Shown: one piece after another, positions 7,665 to 19,540 of the stretch
Position numbering within the stretch: the stretch's first letter is position 1
How the letters are laid out: every line of letters starts with the position of its first letter
NCBI GenBank assembly: GCA_017540505.1
Contig: JAFYAW010000010.1
Span: forward strand, 1-54,874
Length of the DNA stretch: 54,874 bases
Origin: Bacteroidales bacterium
GTDB taxonomy: Bacteria; Bacteroidota; Bacteroidia; Bacteroidales; WCHB1-69
Direction of reading: 5' to 3'
Program-made: the position numbers and the translations under genes
Notes under the pieces: model-generated
Told to the model about the DNA's origin: nothing
Databases searched by the model: none
What the model saw: only the letters and a program-made list of their open reading frames with translations

Positions 7665-9329
7665 ATGAGTACAGCTTTATTAATTTGCATCATCGGTACG
7701 ATTGTCATCATACCGTTTCTGATTTACTATGTGCGTGAAGCGAAACTGCATCACCCGAAAGGCCTGATTGCCGCCGCTTTGAGCAACATGGGCGAGCGCT
7801 TCGGCTACTACATCATGAACGCCGTGCTGCTGCTCTTCCTCGTTTCCAAGTTCGGTCTGCCCGACGGCACCGCCGGCGTCATCTATTCCGTCTTCTATTT
7901 CGGCATCTACGTGCTGAGCTTGGTGGGCGGTATCATCGCCGACAAGACGCAGAACTATAACAAGACCATCCAATGGGGTCTCATCATTATGGCCATCGGC
8001 TATGTGGTGATGGCTATCCCATTGTTCAGCAAGACCGCCGAAGGGGCTATCCTCGACAATGGCGGCGGCTGGTGGACGATTCTCATCGTCACCTGTATGG
8101 CCCTCTTGTTCATCGCCTTCGGTAACGGTCTGTTCAAGGGCAACCTGCAAGCCATCGTCGGCAAACTGTACGACGAATTTGAGGCCGAGGCTGCCAAGAA
8201 GGGTCCTGAGGCTCTTGCAGAAGCCAAAGACCGTCGCGACTCCGGTTTCCAGATCTTCTACGTGTTCATCAACATCGGCGGTTTCTTCGCCCCGTTCATC
8301 GCCCCGTTCCTGCGCGAGTGGTGGCTGAAAGCCCATCATCTGGTATATAATGCTGACATGTCCGGTCTTTGCCACCAGTTCTTAGCCAACGGTGAGCAGA
8401 CCCAGAAATTCACGGAGACTATGCAGGCTGTGCTCCAAAGCGGTTATAACTTCACCGACGTTTCCGCTTTCTGCTCCGACTACATCACCGTCTTCAACCA
8501 GGGTGTCCACTTCTCCTTCATCGCTTCCGTGTTAGCAATGGTCATCTCTCTGGTTATCTTCCTGACAAACAAGTACAAACTGCCGCAGCCGGCCAAGAAA
8601 GAGCAGGCTCAAGTAGTGGAATACACCGCTGAGGAGAAACTCGCTATGGCAAAAGAGATCAAACAGCGTCTGTATGCTCTGTTCGCTGTGCTCGGCATCG
8701 CCGTCTTCTTCTGGTTCTCGTTCCACCAGAACGGCCAGTCCCTGTCCGTGTTCGCCCGCGACTTCGTTGATACGGAGAAGATCGCCCCTGAAATCTGGCA
8801 GGCTTTGAATCCTTTCTTCGTGATTGTGCTTACTCCTATCATCATGGTCATCTTCGCCGCTTTGGCCCGCAGAGGCAAACCCATTTCCACGCCTCGCAAG
8901 ATTGCCATCGGTATGGCTATCGCTGGTTGCGCATACCTTTTCCTGATGATCATCTCCATCGTTAACAACTATCCTTCCGGTACGGAATTCCGCGCTATGG
9001 ATCTGGCTCAGATGGCTGCTGCTGGTCTCTCCAAGGCTGCCCCGTGGGTGCTGCTCGTCACCTATTTCTTCCTGACTGTGGCCGAGTTGTTCATCTCCCC
9101 GCTGGGATTGTCGTTCGTCTCCAAGGTGGCCCCGCGCCACATGGTGGGCTTGTGCCAGGGCCTCTGGCTCGGTGCTACCGCCATCGGCAACCTGCTCATC
9201 TGGCTCGGACCGGTGATGTACAACGCCTGGCCCATCGAATACTGCTGGCTCGTGTTCGCCGTGGTCTGCTTCCTCTCTATGGCCATTATGCTCGGTATGG
9301 TGAAATGGCTGGAGCGCGTGACGCAATAA
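7665..9329 (+). CDS. POT/PTR family peptide MFS transporter
   Basis: A 554-aa polytopic membrane protein with the POT signature near its first helices (HPKGLIAAALSNMGERFGYYIM). Further landmarks are GGIIADK after helix 3, FYVFINIGGFFAPFIAPFLREWW, and a late FISPLGLSFVSKVAPRHMVGLCQGLWLGATAIGN. POT carriers take up di- and tripeptides with protons. The proton-coupling motif is usually ExxERFxYY, but here it reads NMGERFGYY (41-49), so the first Glu is Asn. As I recall, other Bacteroidota POT proteins show a similar change. A hydrophilic stretch near 160-185 (EAEAAKKGPEALAEAKDRR) is long for the family. A terminator follows. Confidence 0.88.
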   Translation: MSTALLICIIGTIVIIPFLIYYVREAKLHHPKGLIAAALSNMGERFGYYIMNAVLLLFLVSKFGLPDGTAGVIYSVFYFGIYVLSLVGGIIADKTQNYNKTIQWGLIIMAIGYVVMAIPLFSKTAEGAILDNGGGWWTILIVTCMALLFIAFGNGLFKGNLQAIVGKLYDEFEAEAAKKGPEALAEAKDRRDSGFQIFYVFINIGGFFAPFIAPFLREWWLKAHHLVYNADMSGLCHQFLANGEQTQKFTETMQAVLQSGYNFTDVSAFCSDYITVFNQGVHFSFIASVLAMVISLVIFLTNKYKLPQPAKKEQAQVVEYTAEEKLAMAKEIKQRLYALFAVLGIAVFFWFSFHQNGQSLSVFARDFVDTEKIAPEIWQALNPFFVIVLTPIIMVIFAALARRGKPISTPRKIAIGMAIAGCAYLFLMIISIVNNYPSGTEFRAMDLAQMAAAGLSKAAPWVLLVTYFFLTVAELFISPLGLSFVSKVAPRHMVGLCQGLWLGATAIGNLLIWLGPVMYNAWPIEYCWLVFAVVCFLSMAIMLGMVKWLERVTQ

Positions 9330-9358
9330 CAGTTGAATAACATTCTTCATCATAACAC

Positions 9359-9390
9359 GAAAGGCGCGTCGGAATGATGCGCCTTTCTTT
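9359..9390 (+). terminator. Rho-independent terminator after the POT gene
   Basis: A nine-base stem GAAAGGCGC (9359-9367) pairs with GCGCCTTTC (9379-9387) around an 11-base loop, and a T-rich run follows. Confidence 0.85.
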
Positions 9391-9437
9391 GTTTTGCAAG
9401 CAGAAAAAAACCTTATCTTTATTATAAAATAATGTAG

Positions 9438-9445
9438 TATCTTTG
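9438..9445 (+). promoter_or_regulatory. -7 element TATCTTTG for lgt
   Basis: This TAnnTTTG match lies 22 bases before the lgt start codon and after the POT terminator. Confidence 0.65.
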
Positions 9446-9467
9446 CGGCGTTCTTATACAACCGCTT

Positions 9468-10343
9468 ATGACACCTGTTGATTTCCTGTGTACCGTAACT
9501 TGGAAAGTGAATCCCGTTGCCTTCCATTTGGGTGCCCTTGAGGTGCGCTGGTACGGCATCCTGCTCGCCAGCGGCTTCCTGCTGGCCTATCTCACCCTGC
9601 AGAAAATATTCAAAACCGAAAACATATCCCAGAAACTGCTGGACAAAATCTCCATCTGGACTATTATCTGGACCATTGTGGGTCTGCGTCTGGGACATTT
9701 CCTGTTCTACGAGCCGGAACAGTTCATCATCAATCCGTTAGAAATCATTCTGCCCATCCACGACGGCCATTTTGTGGGCTACCAAGGGTTGGCCAGTCAC
9801 GGCGCGGTGATTGCCATCATCCTGTTTGTGATCTATTACACGTGGAAGCACAAAATCAACCTGTTCTGGCTGCTGGATCGCTTGGCCATCGCCATCCCCA
9901 TTGCGGCGGCTTTCGTGCGTTGCGGCAACCTGATGAACCACGAGATTGTGGGCAGCATCACCACGGTTCCTTGGGCCTTCGATTTCACCTATGGCGGGCC
10001 GGGTATCGCCGGTACGTTCCGTCATCCGGCCCAGCTCTATGAGGCTGCCGTCTATTTCCTTCTCTTCGTGGGCCTTACGGTCTATTACTTCAAGTTCGCC
10101 AAAGGCAAAGTGCCTGCCGGACTCACCTCGGGACTTACCCTCACCATCATCTTCATCGCCCGCTTTATCATCGAATTTTACAAGGAGGTGCAGGTGGCCA
10201 GTGAGGTCGGACACGCCCTCGACAACGGACAAATCCTCAGCATCCCGATTATCCTTGTCGGCGTCGGGCTGTTGATTTACGCTGCCGTCAAACGGCAGAT
10301 ACCGGAATGCCCATACAAAGAGGGCAAGCCGCTGAATTTCTAA
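9468..10343 (+). CDS. lgt: Prolipoprotein diacylglyceryl transferase
   Basis: Lgt attaches diacylglycerol from phosphatidylglycerol to the lipobox cysteine of prolipoproteins in the inner membrane, the first step of lipoprotein maturation. The 291-aa protein has about seven membrane helices. It shows YQGLASHGA (around 105-113, matching the HGG-type motif), VRCGNLMNHEIVG (150-162, the conserved R-GN-N-E motif) and HPAQLYEA (186-193). Many lipoproteins in this window (for example at 1475, 33525, 47534 and PorW at 43400) would be its substrates. It ends four bases from the convergent guaA. Confidence 0.95.
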   Translation: MTPVDFLCTVTWKVNPVAFHLGALEVRWYGILLASGFLLAYLTLQKIFKTENISQKLLDKISIWTIIWTIVGLRLGHFLFYEPEQFIINPLEIILPIHDGHFVGYQGLASHGAVIAIILFVIYYTWKHKINLFWLLDRLAIAIPIAAAFVRCGNLMNHEIVGSITTVPWAFDFTYGGPGIAGTFRHPAQLYEAAVYFLLFVGLTVYYFKFAKGKVPAGLTSGLTLTIIFIARFIIEFYKEVQVASEVGHALDNGQILSIPIILVGVGLLIYAAVKRQIPECPYKEGKPLNF

Positions 10344-10347
10344 TTGT

Positions 10348-11952
10348 TTACTCCCACTCGATCGTCGCGGGCGGTTTGGAGCTGATGTCGTAGCAGACGC
10401 GGTTCACGCCCTTCACCTTGTTGATGATGTCATTGGAGACCTTGGCCATGAATTCGTATGGCAGATGCGCCCAGTCGGCGGTCATGGCGTCGGTGCTGGT
10501 CACAGCGCGCAGGGCCACGGCGCGTTCGTAGGTGCGCTCGTCGCCCATCACGCCCACGCTCTTGATGGGCAGCAGGATCACGCCGGCCTGCCAGGTCTGG
10601 TCGTAGAGAGAGACCTCAATCTCGCCGTTGGTCATGTTGGCGGGCACGCCGGCAGCCAGCACCTTGCGGGCCTCCTCACCGGACAGCCGCACTTTCCAGT
10701 CGCGCAGACCTTGGATGAAAATATCGTCCGCTTCCTGCAACACACGCACCTTCTCGCGGGTGATGTCGCCCAGGATGCGCACGGCCAATCCCGGTCCGGG
10801 GAACGGATGGCGGGTGATGAGGTGTTCGGGCATGCCCAACTGACGGCCCACGCGGCGCACCTCGTCCTTGAAGAGCCATTTCAGCGGCTCGCACAGTTTC
10901 AGGTGCATCTTCTCGGGCAGGCCGCCCACGTTGTGGTGGCTCTTGATGACCATGCCCGTGATGCTGAGACTCTCAATACGGTCGGGATAGATGGTGCCTT
11001 GCGCTAACCATTTGGCATCAGTGATCTTTTGTGCCTCCGCATTGAATACATCGATGAAGCCAGCCCCGATGATTTTGCGCTTGCGCTCGGGTTCGGTCAC
11101 GCCCGCCAACTCCTGGAAGAACTTCTCGCTGGCATCCACGCCGATGACGTTTAGCCCCAAGCCCTCGTAATCGCGCATCACATTCTGGAACTCGTTTTTG
11201 CGCAGCAGACCATGGTCCACGAAGATGCAGGTCAAGTTGGGCCCGATGGCGCGGTGTAGCAGCATGGCGCATACGGAAGAGTCCACACCACCGCTCAGGC
11301 CGAGGATCACGCGGTCGTTGCCGATCTGCTCCTTGAGTTCGGCGACGGTGGTTTCCACGAAGGAGGCGGGACTCCAAGTCTGATGCCCGCCGCAGATGCC
11401 CACCACAAAATTCTTGAGCAGTTGTGTGCCCTGCACGGTATGGAAGACCTCCGGATGGAACTGCACGCCCCAAACTTGCTCGTTGTCAAACTGGTAGGCG
11501 GCAAACTCCACCTTGTCGGTGGAGGCGATCTTATGACAGTGGTCGGGCAGCTGGGTGATGGTGTCGCCGTGGCTCATCCACACTTGGGTGTTGTCGTCCA
11601 ACCCTTGCAATAGAGGATTGTCGTGGTCAAAGGCGGCAAGGTTGGCACGCCCGTACTCGCGACTGCCGGCGGGTTCCACCTTGCCGCCGCCGGTGTGCGC
11701 CATGAATTGCGCTCCGTAGCAGATGCCCAGGATGGGAAGCCGTCCGCGGATATTGCTCAAATCCACCTTAAAAGCCCGCTCATCATACACGCTGAAAGGG
11801 GAACCGCTCAGGATCACACCGATGACATCCGAGTCGTCGTGCGGGAATTTGTTGTAAGGGACGATTTCGCAGAACATGTCCAGTTCCCGCACTCTTCGTC
11901 CGATGAGTTGCGTGGTTTGGGACCCGAAGTCCAGAATGATGATTTTTTCCAT
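10348..11952 (-). CDS. guaA: GMP synthase (glutamine-hydrolysing)
   Basis: GuaA converts XMP to GMP using glutamine and ATP. The N-terminal class I amidotransferase has the nucleophile Cys78 in [11 protein letters not shown] and the His166/Glu168 pair in [11 protein letters not shown]. The ATP-pyrophosphatase domain shows [10 protein letters not shown] (SGGVDS at 220-225). The C-terminal dimerisation domain carries [12 protein letters not shown] and ends in the family's typical KPPATIEWE. The length (534 aa) is slightly above that of E. coli. Its promoter diverges from that of the BASS transporter. Confidence 0.97.
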   Translation of the reverse strand: MEKIIILDFGSQTTQLIGRRVRELDMFCEIVPYNKFPHDDSDVIGVILSGSPFSVYDERAFKVDLSNIRGRLPILGICYGAQFMAHTGGGKVEPAGSREYGRANLAAFDHDNPLLQGLDDNTQVWMSHGDTITQLPDHCHKIASTDKVEFAAYQFDNEQVWGVQFHPEVFHTVQGTQLLKNFVVGICGGHQTWSPASFVETTVAELKEQIGNDRVILGLSGGVDSSVCAMLLHRAIGPNLTCIFVDHGLLRKNEFQNVMRDYEGLGLNVIGVDASEKFFQELAGVTEPERKRKIIGAGFIDVFNAEAQKITDAKWLAQGTIYPDRIESLSITGMVIKSHHNVGGLPEKMHLKLCEPLKWLFKDEVRRVGRQLGMPEHLITRHPFPGPGLAVRILGDITREKVRVLQEADDIFIQGLRDWKVRLSGEEARKVLAAGVPANMTNGEIEVSLYDQTWQAGVILLPIKSVGVMGDERTYERAVALRAVTSTDAMTADWAHLPYEFMAKVSNDIINKVKGVNRVCYDISSKPPATIEWE

Positions 11953-11978
11953 AAAGAGGGCGTTCTAAAGTGAGGCTG

Positions 11979-11986
11979 CAAAGATA
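11979..11986 (-). promoter_or_regulatory. -7 element TATCTTTG for guaA
   Basis: A minus-strand TAnnTTTG match 27 bases before the guaA start. It is arranged back to back with the BASS promoter. Confidence 0.65.
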
Positions 11987-11997
11987 CTAAAAAAGCG

Positions 11998-12005
11998 TAC
12001 TTTTG
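11998..12005 (+). promoter_or_regulatory. -7 element TACTTTTG for the BASS transporter gene
   Basis: A plus-strand TAnnTTTG match 24 bases before the ATG at 12029. Confidence 0.6.
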
Positions 12006-12028
12006 CCGCCGCAAAAAATAAGAATCGG

Positions 12029-12940
12029 ATGTCAAAATATAGAAGTTATGTTCTGCCGGTAGCAATCCTGCTTGGGTTGGCTCTCCACCGCTGGTGTGCG
12101 CTCCTGTCGCCAACGGTGCCGTTCTTCATTTTTGTAATCCTTTTGCTTAATTTCTCCGCCGTTGACATCCGTTCCCTGAAACTCACCCCACTGTGTGTGT
12201 GGATTATGCTCTTCCAGATGGCTGTCAGCGTGGCGGGCTATTATGGCACGATGGCCTTGTCACACAATACGTTACTCGCGCAGGGTGTGATGATGGGTGT
12301 CCTTTGCCCGGTGGCTTCCTCTGTGGTGGTGGTCTCCTGTATGCTGGGGGCGGACCGCGCCACCGTAACCGAATACACCATCTTCGGCAATCTGATGGCC
12401 GCTATATTCACCCCCTTGTGTTTCTCCTGGATTGGAGTGCATCAGGATATGGGTATATGGATTTCCTTCTTGTTGATTTTAAAGAAAATAGGAACAACAA
12501 TAGCGTTGCCCTTCTTCGTGGCGTTGCTGTTGCAGCTTGTGTGGAAAAGAGCCAATGATGCAATAGCCCGTTTCAAGGATGTGTCGTTCTATCTGTGGGC
12601 ATTTCTCCTGCTGACTGTCATCGGGCAAACCATCGATTTTATTTTTATACATGGAAAAGGAAATCTGAATAATATCCTCTGGTTAGGTGTCATTTCCTTG
12701 GCAACCTGTGTGTTGAATTTCGGAGTGGGACGCTGGCTCGGTCGTCGTTACGGAGATGTGGTGGCAGGCGGACAGCTGCTGGGGCAGAAGAATACCGCCT
12801 TGGGAATATGGATGGCCAACACATTCCTCAATCCGTTGACATCCGTAACGTTAGCCTTCTATGCAATTTGGCAGAATCTCTTCAATAGCTGGCAGATATG
12901 GCGGCACGACCGAACAATGAAACGTTCAGAAGAGATTTGA
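12029..12940 (+). CDS. Bile acid:sodium symporter (BASS) family transporter
   Basis: A 303-aa membrane protein with eight or nine predicted helices. It has the internal layout of the BASS/SBF family: VPFFIFVILLLNFSAVDIRSL early, the GVLCPVASSVVVVSCMLGAD crossover segment, and a late helix pair with QLLGQKNTALGIWMANTFLNPLTSV. BASS proteins use sodium to move bile acids, pantothenate, keto acids or other organic anions, so the substrate is open. It stands alone between guaA and a convergent permease gene, with six bases between the ends. Confidence 0.8.
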   Translation: MSKYRSYVLPVAILLGLALHRWCALLSPTVPFFIFVILLLNFSAVDIRSLKLTPLCVWIMLFQMAVSVAGYYGTMALSHNTLLAQGVMMGVLCPVASSVVVVSCMLGADRATVTEYTIFGNLMAAIFTPLCFSWIGVHQDMGIWISFLLILKKIGTTIALPFFVALLLQLVWKRANDAIARFKDVSFYLWAFLLLTVIGQTIDFIFIHGKGNLNNILWLGVISLATCVLNFGVGRWLGRRYGDVVAGGQLLGQKNTALGIWMANTFLNPLTSVTLAFYAIWQNLFNSWQIWRHDRTMKRSEEI

Positions 12941-12945
12941 AAATC

Positions 12946-14076
12946 TTATTTCTGTGCTACTTTTAGCATAAATAGTGTAATAAACAAGAAGATGATGTTG
13001 GGAATCCAGGTGCCCAGCACGGGTGGGAGGCCGCCGGAGACGGAAAACACGGTGGAAACCTGCTGCAGGAAGATGAAGGTGAACGCAAGTCCCATGCCCA
13101 TGAATAGGTGTACGCCGACACCACGCTGGTTTTTGCGCGAGGATATACTTAATCCCAAAAAGGTCATGATGATGATACCTAACGGGTTGGCGACACGTTT
13201 GTTCTGCTCAATCTGATAGTGCGCCACCAAGCTGGAGCCTCTACGTTTCTCCTCCCGGATGAACCGCTTCAACTCGGAATACGACATGGTCTCACTCAAG
13301 TAAATATCCTGGTCGAAATTCCGGGGCAGGATGTTGAGGGCGGTGTCTATCCTGCGTGCGGAGGAGACATACTCGTTGTCCTCATCGTCGATAACGCGAC
13401 GTGTGCAGTGTTCCATGACCCAAAGGTTACGCTCTTCATCAAAGTGGATGGTTTGCGCCGAAATCTTCTTATGGATGGCCGAGCCTTCAAACTCCTCGTA
13501 GGTGAAATAATAGCCGACTCCGTTACCGCGGTCCCATCGTTCCACAAACACATAGCTCCGGTCGGAGTTTTTCACATGCAGCATGGTGGTGGAAACCGCC
13601 TGTCTGCCGAAATTCCGGAATTTGAACTCGTTGAGCTTTGCATTGGTGTGGGGTACGATGAAGTTGGACAGAATCAGGGATAACAGAACGATGATGACGG
13701 CACCCACCCCGTACGGGACGAGGAACCGGTTGTAGCTGACCCCGTTGCCCAAGATGGAGATGATCTCGTTGCGGGACGACATCTTGGAGGTGAACCAGAT
13801 GACGCTGATAAAGGTGAACAGCGGGATGAAGAGGTTGATGAAGTAGGGGATGAAGTTGAGATAGTAGCCGGTGATGATCTCCTTTACGGGAATGCCTTTT
13901 CCCATGAAACGTTGGATGTTTTCCGACACATCGAACACGATGATGATGGTCATCAGCAGCAGGATGGAAAAAACCAACGATCCGAGGAACTTCCGAAGAA
14001 TATACGAATCGATGATTTTCCACCCAGTTAGGGATCGGAATCCGTCACGCAGCCGTTCGAAGATGTTCTGTTGCAT
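12946..14076 (-). CDS. LptF/LptG (YjgP/YjgQ) family LPS export permease
   Basis: The ATG at 14076 is chosen because the further upstream codons run into the promoter. The protein has two N-terminal helices flanking a short loop, a large periplasmic beta-jellyroll-like part (about 150-280), and C-terminal helices, the standard YjgP/YjgQ layout. Motifs include IDSYILRKFLGSLVFSILLLMTIIIVFD, the MSSRNEIISILGNGVSYNRFLVP coupling-helix region and KRVANPLGIIIMTFLGLSISSRKNQRGVG near the C-terminus. It would work with an LptB ATPase, not present here, to pull LPS from the inner membrane. Confidence 0.9.
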   Translation of the reverse strand: MQQNIFERLRDGFRSLTGWKIIDSYILRKFLGSLVFSILLLMTIIIVFDVSENIQRFMGKGIPVKEIITGYYLNFIPYFINLFIPLFTFISVIWFTSKMSSRNEIISILGNGVSYNRFLVPYGVGAVIIVLLSLILSNFIVPHTNAKLNEFKFRNFGRQAVSTTMLHVKNSDRSYVFVERWDRGNGVGYYFTYEEFEGSAIHKKISAQTIHFDEERNLWVMEHCTRRVIDDEDNEYVSSARRIDTALNILPRNFDQDIYLSETMSYSELKRFIREEKRRGSSLVAHYQIEQNKRVANPLGIIIMTFLGLSISSRKNQRGVGVHLFMGMGLAFTFIFLQQVSTVFSVSGGLPPVLGTWIPNIIFLFITLFMLKVAQK

Positions 14077-14097
14077 CCGTTCTATTAAAAGGAGCGG

Positions 14098-14105
14098 CAA
14101 AGATA
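14098..14105 (-). promoter_or_regulatory. -7 element TATCTTTG for the lptG-like gene
   Basis: A minus-strand TAnnTTTG match 22 bases before the start at 14076. Confidence 0.65.
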
Positions 14106-14110
14106 CAAAA

Positions 14111-14139
14111 AAGAGCGTACTTTTTTGCGGTACGCTCTT
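14111..14139 (-). terminator. Terminator between the aminotransferase and lptG-like genes
   Basis: AAGAGCGTAC (14111-14120) pairs with GTACGCTCTT (14130-14139) over a nine-base loop. On the minus strand a T run follows, so it ends the aminotransferase transcript just before the lptG-like promoter. Confidence 0.8.
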
Positions 14140-14163
14140 TCAAAGTTTATATTAAAAAATTCA

Positions 14164-15396
14164 TTATCTCAACGCCTCTACAGCAGCCTTGATGCGGCGA
14201 CAGGCCTCCTTGAGCTTCTCCTCTGAAGTGGCGTAGGAGAGACGGATACAGTCGTTGTCGCCAAAGGCGCTGCCCTGCACGGTGGAGACACCGGCATCCA
14301 AAAGCAGGTAGAAGGCCAGATCCTTGGAATCGCCGATGACGGTCTTGCCGTACTCTTTGGCGAACTCCGAGTCGGCAGGCACCTGCTTGCCGTACAGCGT
14401 GTTGACCTTGGGGAAGAAATAGAAAGCGCCCTGCGGCATTCTTACTTCAAAGCCGGGAATCTCCTGCAAGAGGCCGAACACTAAATCGCGGCGCTGCTTG
14501 AAAGTGTTGCGCATACCGATGATGTCTTCGGAGGTCTTCGGATCCATCTCCATGGCGCACAAGGCGGCACGCTGCGAGATAGAACCCGTGGCGGACGTAA
14601 TCTGACCCTGCAGCTTGCCGCAGGCTTTGGCCACATCCACGGGAGCTCCGATGAAACCGATACGCCAGCCTGTCATGGCGAAGCCCTTAGCCACACCATT
14701 GACAGTAACCACTTGGTCCTTAATAAAATCGAATTGGGCAATACTCTCGTGACCGCCCACAAAGTTGATGTGTTCGTAAATCTCATCCGACATGATCATC
14801 ATCTGCGGATGCTTGGACACCACCTCGGCAATGGCGCGCAACTCCTCCTTGGTGTAAACCATGCCCGTAGGGTTGGAGGGACTGCTGAACATCATCAGTT
14901 TGGTGTTGGGCGTGATGGCTGCCTCCAACTGCTCGGGTGTGATCTTGAAATCGTTTTCCAGCTTGGCCGGAATATACACGCATTTGCCCTCGGCCATCTC
15001 GACGATGGCGCGATAGGACACCCAATATGGGGTGGGGATGATGACCTCGTCGCCGGGATTCACTAAGGCCATAACGACCTGATAGATGGATTGTTTTCCA
15101 CCTGTGGACACCACAATCTGCTTCGTGTCGTAATCCAGGTTGTTGTCACGTTTGAACTTGTGGCTGATGGCTTTCAGCAGATCGGCGTAACCCGGAACTG
15201 GCGGATAATGGGTGAAATTGTCGTCAATGGCCTGCTTGGCGTATTCCTTTACGGTTTCCGGCGTGTTGAAGTCCGGCTCCCCGATACTCAGGCTGATGAC
15301 ATCTTTTCCCTTTTCCTTCAGTTCGCGTGCCAACGCGGTCATGGCCAGCGTTTCCGACGCGGCCATCGTAGTAACTCTTTTTGATAATCTTTCCAT
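14164..15396 (-). CDS. Aspartate aminotransferase (class Ib, AspC-type)
   Basis: A 410-aa PLP enzyme that resembles the thermophile-type subgroup Ib aspartate aminotransferases. It has SIGEPDFNTP (37-46), SPSNPTG (172-178), SDEIYEHI (203-210), the PLP lysine K237 in VNGVAKGFAMTGWRIG, and a substrate-binding Arg in GWRIG. It would interconvert aspartate and oxaloacetate. Promoter and terminator make it a single-gene unit. The gene at 5961 is a second member of the superfamily, with a different lysine context. Confidence 0.92.
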   Translation of the reverse strand: MERLSKRVTTMAASETLAMTALARELKEKGKDVISLSIGEPDFNTPETVKEYAKQAIDDNFTHYPPVPGYADLLKAISHKFKRDNNLDYDTKQIVVSTGGKQSIYQVVMALVNPGDEVIIPTPYWVSYRAIVEMAEGKCVYIPAKLENDFKITPEQLEAAITPNTKLMMFSSPSNPTGMVYTKEELRAIAEVVSKHPQMMIMSDEIYEHINFVGGHESIAQFDFIKDQVVTVNGVAKGFAMTGWRIGFIGAPVDVAKACGKLQGQITSATGSISQRAALCAMEMDPKTSEDIIGMRNTFKQRRDLVFGLLQEIPGFEVRMPQGAFYFFPKVNTLYGKQVPADSEFAKEYGKTVIGDSKDLAFYLLLDAGVSTVQGSAFGDNDCIRLSYATSEEKLKEACRRIKAAVEALR

Positions 15397-15433
15397 ATAA
15401 ATTGGTGTATTATTGTTGACTTTTTTGGGGCTG

Positions 15434-15441
15434 CAAAGGTA
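15434..15441 (-). promoter_or_regulatory. -7 element TACCTTTG for the aspartate aminotransferase
   Basis: A minus-strand TAnnTTTG match 38 bases before the ATG at 15396. Confidence 0.6.
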
Positions 15442-15456
15442 GCAAATTCGCGCGAA

Positions 15457-16491
15457 TTACCGGTTCTGATTTTTTATCAGTTGTCCGCAGGCGGCATCGA
15501 TGTCGCGGCCACGGCTCTGGCGCACGTTCACGATCATGTTGCACTTCTGCAGATATTCGATGAAACTCTCCCGCTGGTTGGGATAGGAACGGTGGTAGAG
15601 GCCCTCTTCCGTTTCATTATACTCAATAATATTGATTTTCACAGGGAAAGGTCGGCAATAACGAGCCAGTTTCTCGGCGGCCTGCATGCTGTCGTTCACC
15701 TTGGAAAGCAGCAGGTACTCGAAGGTGATGCGGTCGCCGGTTTTCTGGTGATAATATTGTAACGCCGCCTGCAGGTCGTGCAGGTTGTTGCGTTCCGTGA
15801 CGGGCATCAGCACCTCGCGCACCGCCGGCTCGGCACTGTGCAGCGACACAGCCAACCCGCAGGGGAACTTTCTGTCAGCCAACGCTTTTATCCCTTTGAT
15901 GATGCCCGCCGTGGAGAGCGTGATGCGCGTGGGCGACAGTCCGAACCCTTTCGGGTCAGTGAGCTTGTCGATAGCGGTCATCACGTTGTCGAAATTGAGT
16001 AATGGCTCACCCATGCCCATGAATACGATGTTGGTGATGCCGTTGTCGTACAGCTCGCGGGCGCGACGGTCCATCAGCACGTATTCGTCCACAATCTCGC
16101 TGTAATGCAGGTTGCGGATGAAGCCCATCGTGCCGGTGGCGCAGAATGAGCAGCGCAGCGGGCAGCCCACCTGGGAGGAGACGCACGCGGTGACGCGCCC
16201 GTTGGAAGGTATCAGCACGCCTTCCACCATCTTGCCGTCCCATAAGCGGAAGGCGAACTTGGAAGTCTTGTCGCGACTGTGTGCCTCCTGCGCGATTTTG
16301 GCCCGATAGAATGTGAAGTTCTCCGCCAGACGCGCGCGCAATGCCACCGACACGTTCGTCATCTCATCAAAACTGCCGGCACCCCGCTGCCAAAGCCATT
16401 GCCAAATCTGACCGGCCCGGAATTTTTTTTCGGAAACAGATGCGATGAAATCCTCCAATTGGGGAAGCGATAGATTGCGAATATCCTCCAT
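15457..16491 (-). CDS. rlmN: 23S rRNA (adenine-2503-C2)-methyltransferase (dual-specificity RlmN)
   Basis: This radical SAM enzyme methylates A2503 of 23S rRNA and A37 of some tRNAs. The [4Fe-4S] motif CPLRCSFC places cysteines at 110, 114 and 117. The two extra cysteines of the RlmN mechanism are also visible: Cys103 in TACVSSQ and Cys335 in DIDAACGQL. FMGMGEPLLNFDNV and SLHSAEPAVREVLMPV are further signatures. The length (344 aa) is normal. The start at 16491 is 26 bases from a TATCTTTG element. Confidence 0.95.
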   Translation of the reverse strand: MEDIRNLSLPQLEDFIASVSEKKFRAGQIWQWLWQRGAGSFDEMTNVSVALRARLAENFTFYRAKIAQEAHSRDKTSKFAFRLWDGKMVEGVLIPSNGRVTACVSSQVGCPLRCSFCATGTMGFIRNLHYSEIVDEYVLMDRRARELYDNGITNIVFMGMGEPLLNFDNVMTAIDKLTDPKGFGLSPTRITLSTAGIIKGIKALADRKFPCGLAVSLHSAEPAVREVLMPVTERNNLHDLQAALQYYHQKTGDRITFEYLLLSKVNDSMQAAEKLARYCRPFPVKINIIEYNETEEGLYHRSYPNQRESFIEYLQKCNMIVNVRQSRGRDIDAACGQLIKNQNR

Positions 16492-16516
16492 GTTTCAGTT
16501 TTTAAAATGTGGGCGG

Positions 16517-16524
16517 CAAAGATA
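16517..16524 (-). promoter_or_regulatory. -7 element TATCTTTG for rlmN
   Basis: A minus-strand TAnnTTTG match that diverges from the valS promoter 22 bases away. Confidence 0.65.
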
Positions 16525-16545
16525 CATTTTTCGCTACATTTTTAC

Positions 16546-16553
16546 TATTTTTG
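16546..16553 (+). promoter_or_regulatory. -7 element TATTTTTG for valS
   Basis: A plus-strand TAnnTTTG match about 93 bases before the valS ATG. That leaves an unusually long AT-rich leader, in which I see no T-box or other clear structure. Confidence 0.55.
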
Positions 16554-16646
16554 CAACCTTGTTTTAAACAGGAGGATAAAAATAGGAGAAACACCTGTTT
16601 TTATTTTATAAAAAATTGATAGTAAGAAAAATAAAGTTTATCACAC

Positions 16647-19279
<2,633 letters not shown>

Positions 19280-19283
<4 letters not shown>

Positions 19284-19474
19284 AAGCCACCTTACGCTAT
19301 CTGATGATTCTGGCCTTGTGCCTTCTGCCGTTCACGTTCATCCAGAATGTGGAGGTTGTGAATAAGGAGCGTTTCCCCATCGTGATAGGCATTACTCTGG
19401 CGGTAACCATCGCCTATTGGGTCAGTTACGCCATCATCGAAAAGAAACGGAGAGAGCAGAAGGGAGGGAAATAA
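19280..19474 (+). CDS. Small hypothetical membrane protein (64 aa)
   Basis: The ATG overlaps the valS stop (ATGA), indicating coupled translation. Two hydrophobic segments are visible ([17 protein letters not shown] and [19 protein letters not shown]), followed by a basic tail ([11 protein letters not shown]). It is probably a two-helix inner-membrane protein with both ends in the cytoplasm. I recognise no family. Confidence 0.6.
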
Positions 19475-19479
19475 GCGAT

Positions 19480-19535
19480 TTGCGGTTTGCGGTTTACGAT
19501 TTGCGGTTCCCGGTTCTCAGTTCTTTGTTCTCAGT
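19480..19535. repeat. Low-complexity TTTGCGGT / TCTCAGTTCT direct repeats
   Basis: Repeats of GATTTGCGGT, TTTGCGGTTT and GGTTCTCAGTTC run through the gap after the valS operon. A similar tract in inverse orientation (ACCGCAAATCGCAAACCGC type) lies at 21074-21105, beyond the next gene, so the two tracts bracket the RHS-like gene. Confidence 0.7.
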
Positions 19536-19540
19536 TCTAA

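Noticed and set aside
8532-9698. Minus-strand open frame spanning the POT 3' half, terminator and lgt start
   Set aside because: It crosses a strong terminator and two real gene ends, and its His/Glu/Asp/Gly-rich composition is typical of an antisense frame.
16554-16646. A T-box or other riboswitch in the long valS leader
   Set aside because: The leader is AT-rich with no visible stem set, no T-box sequence and no terminator hairpin.
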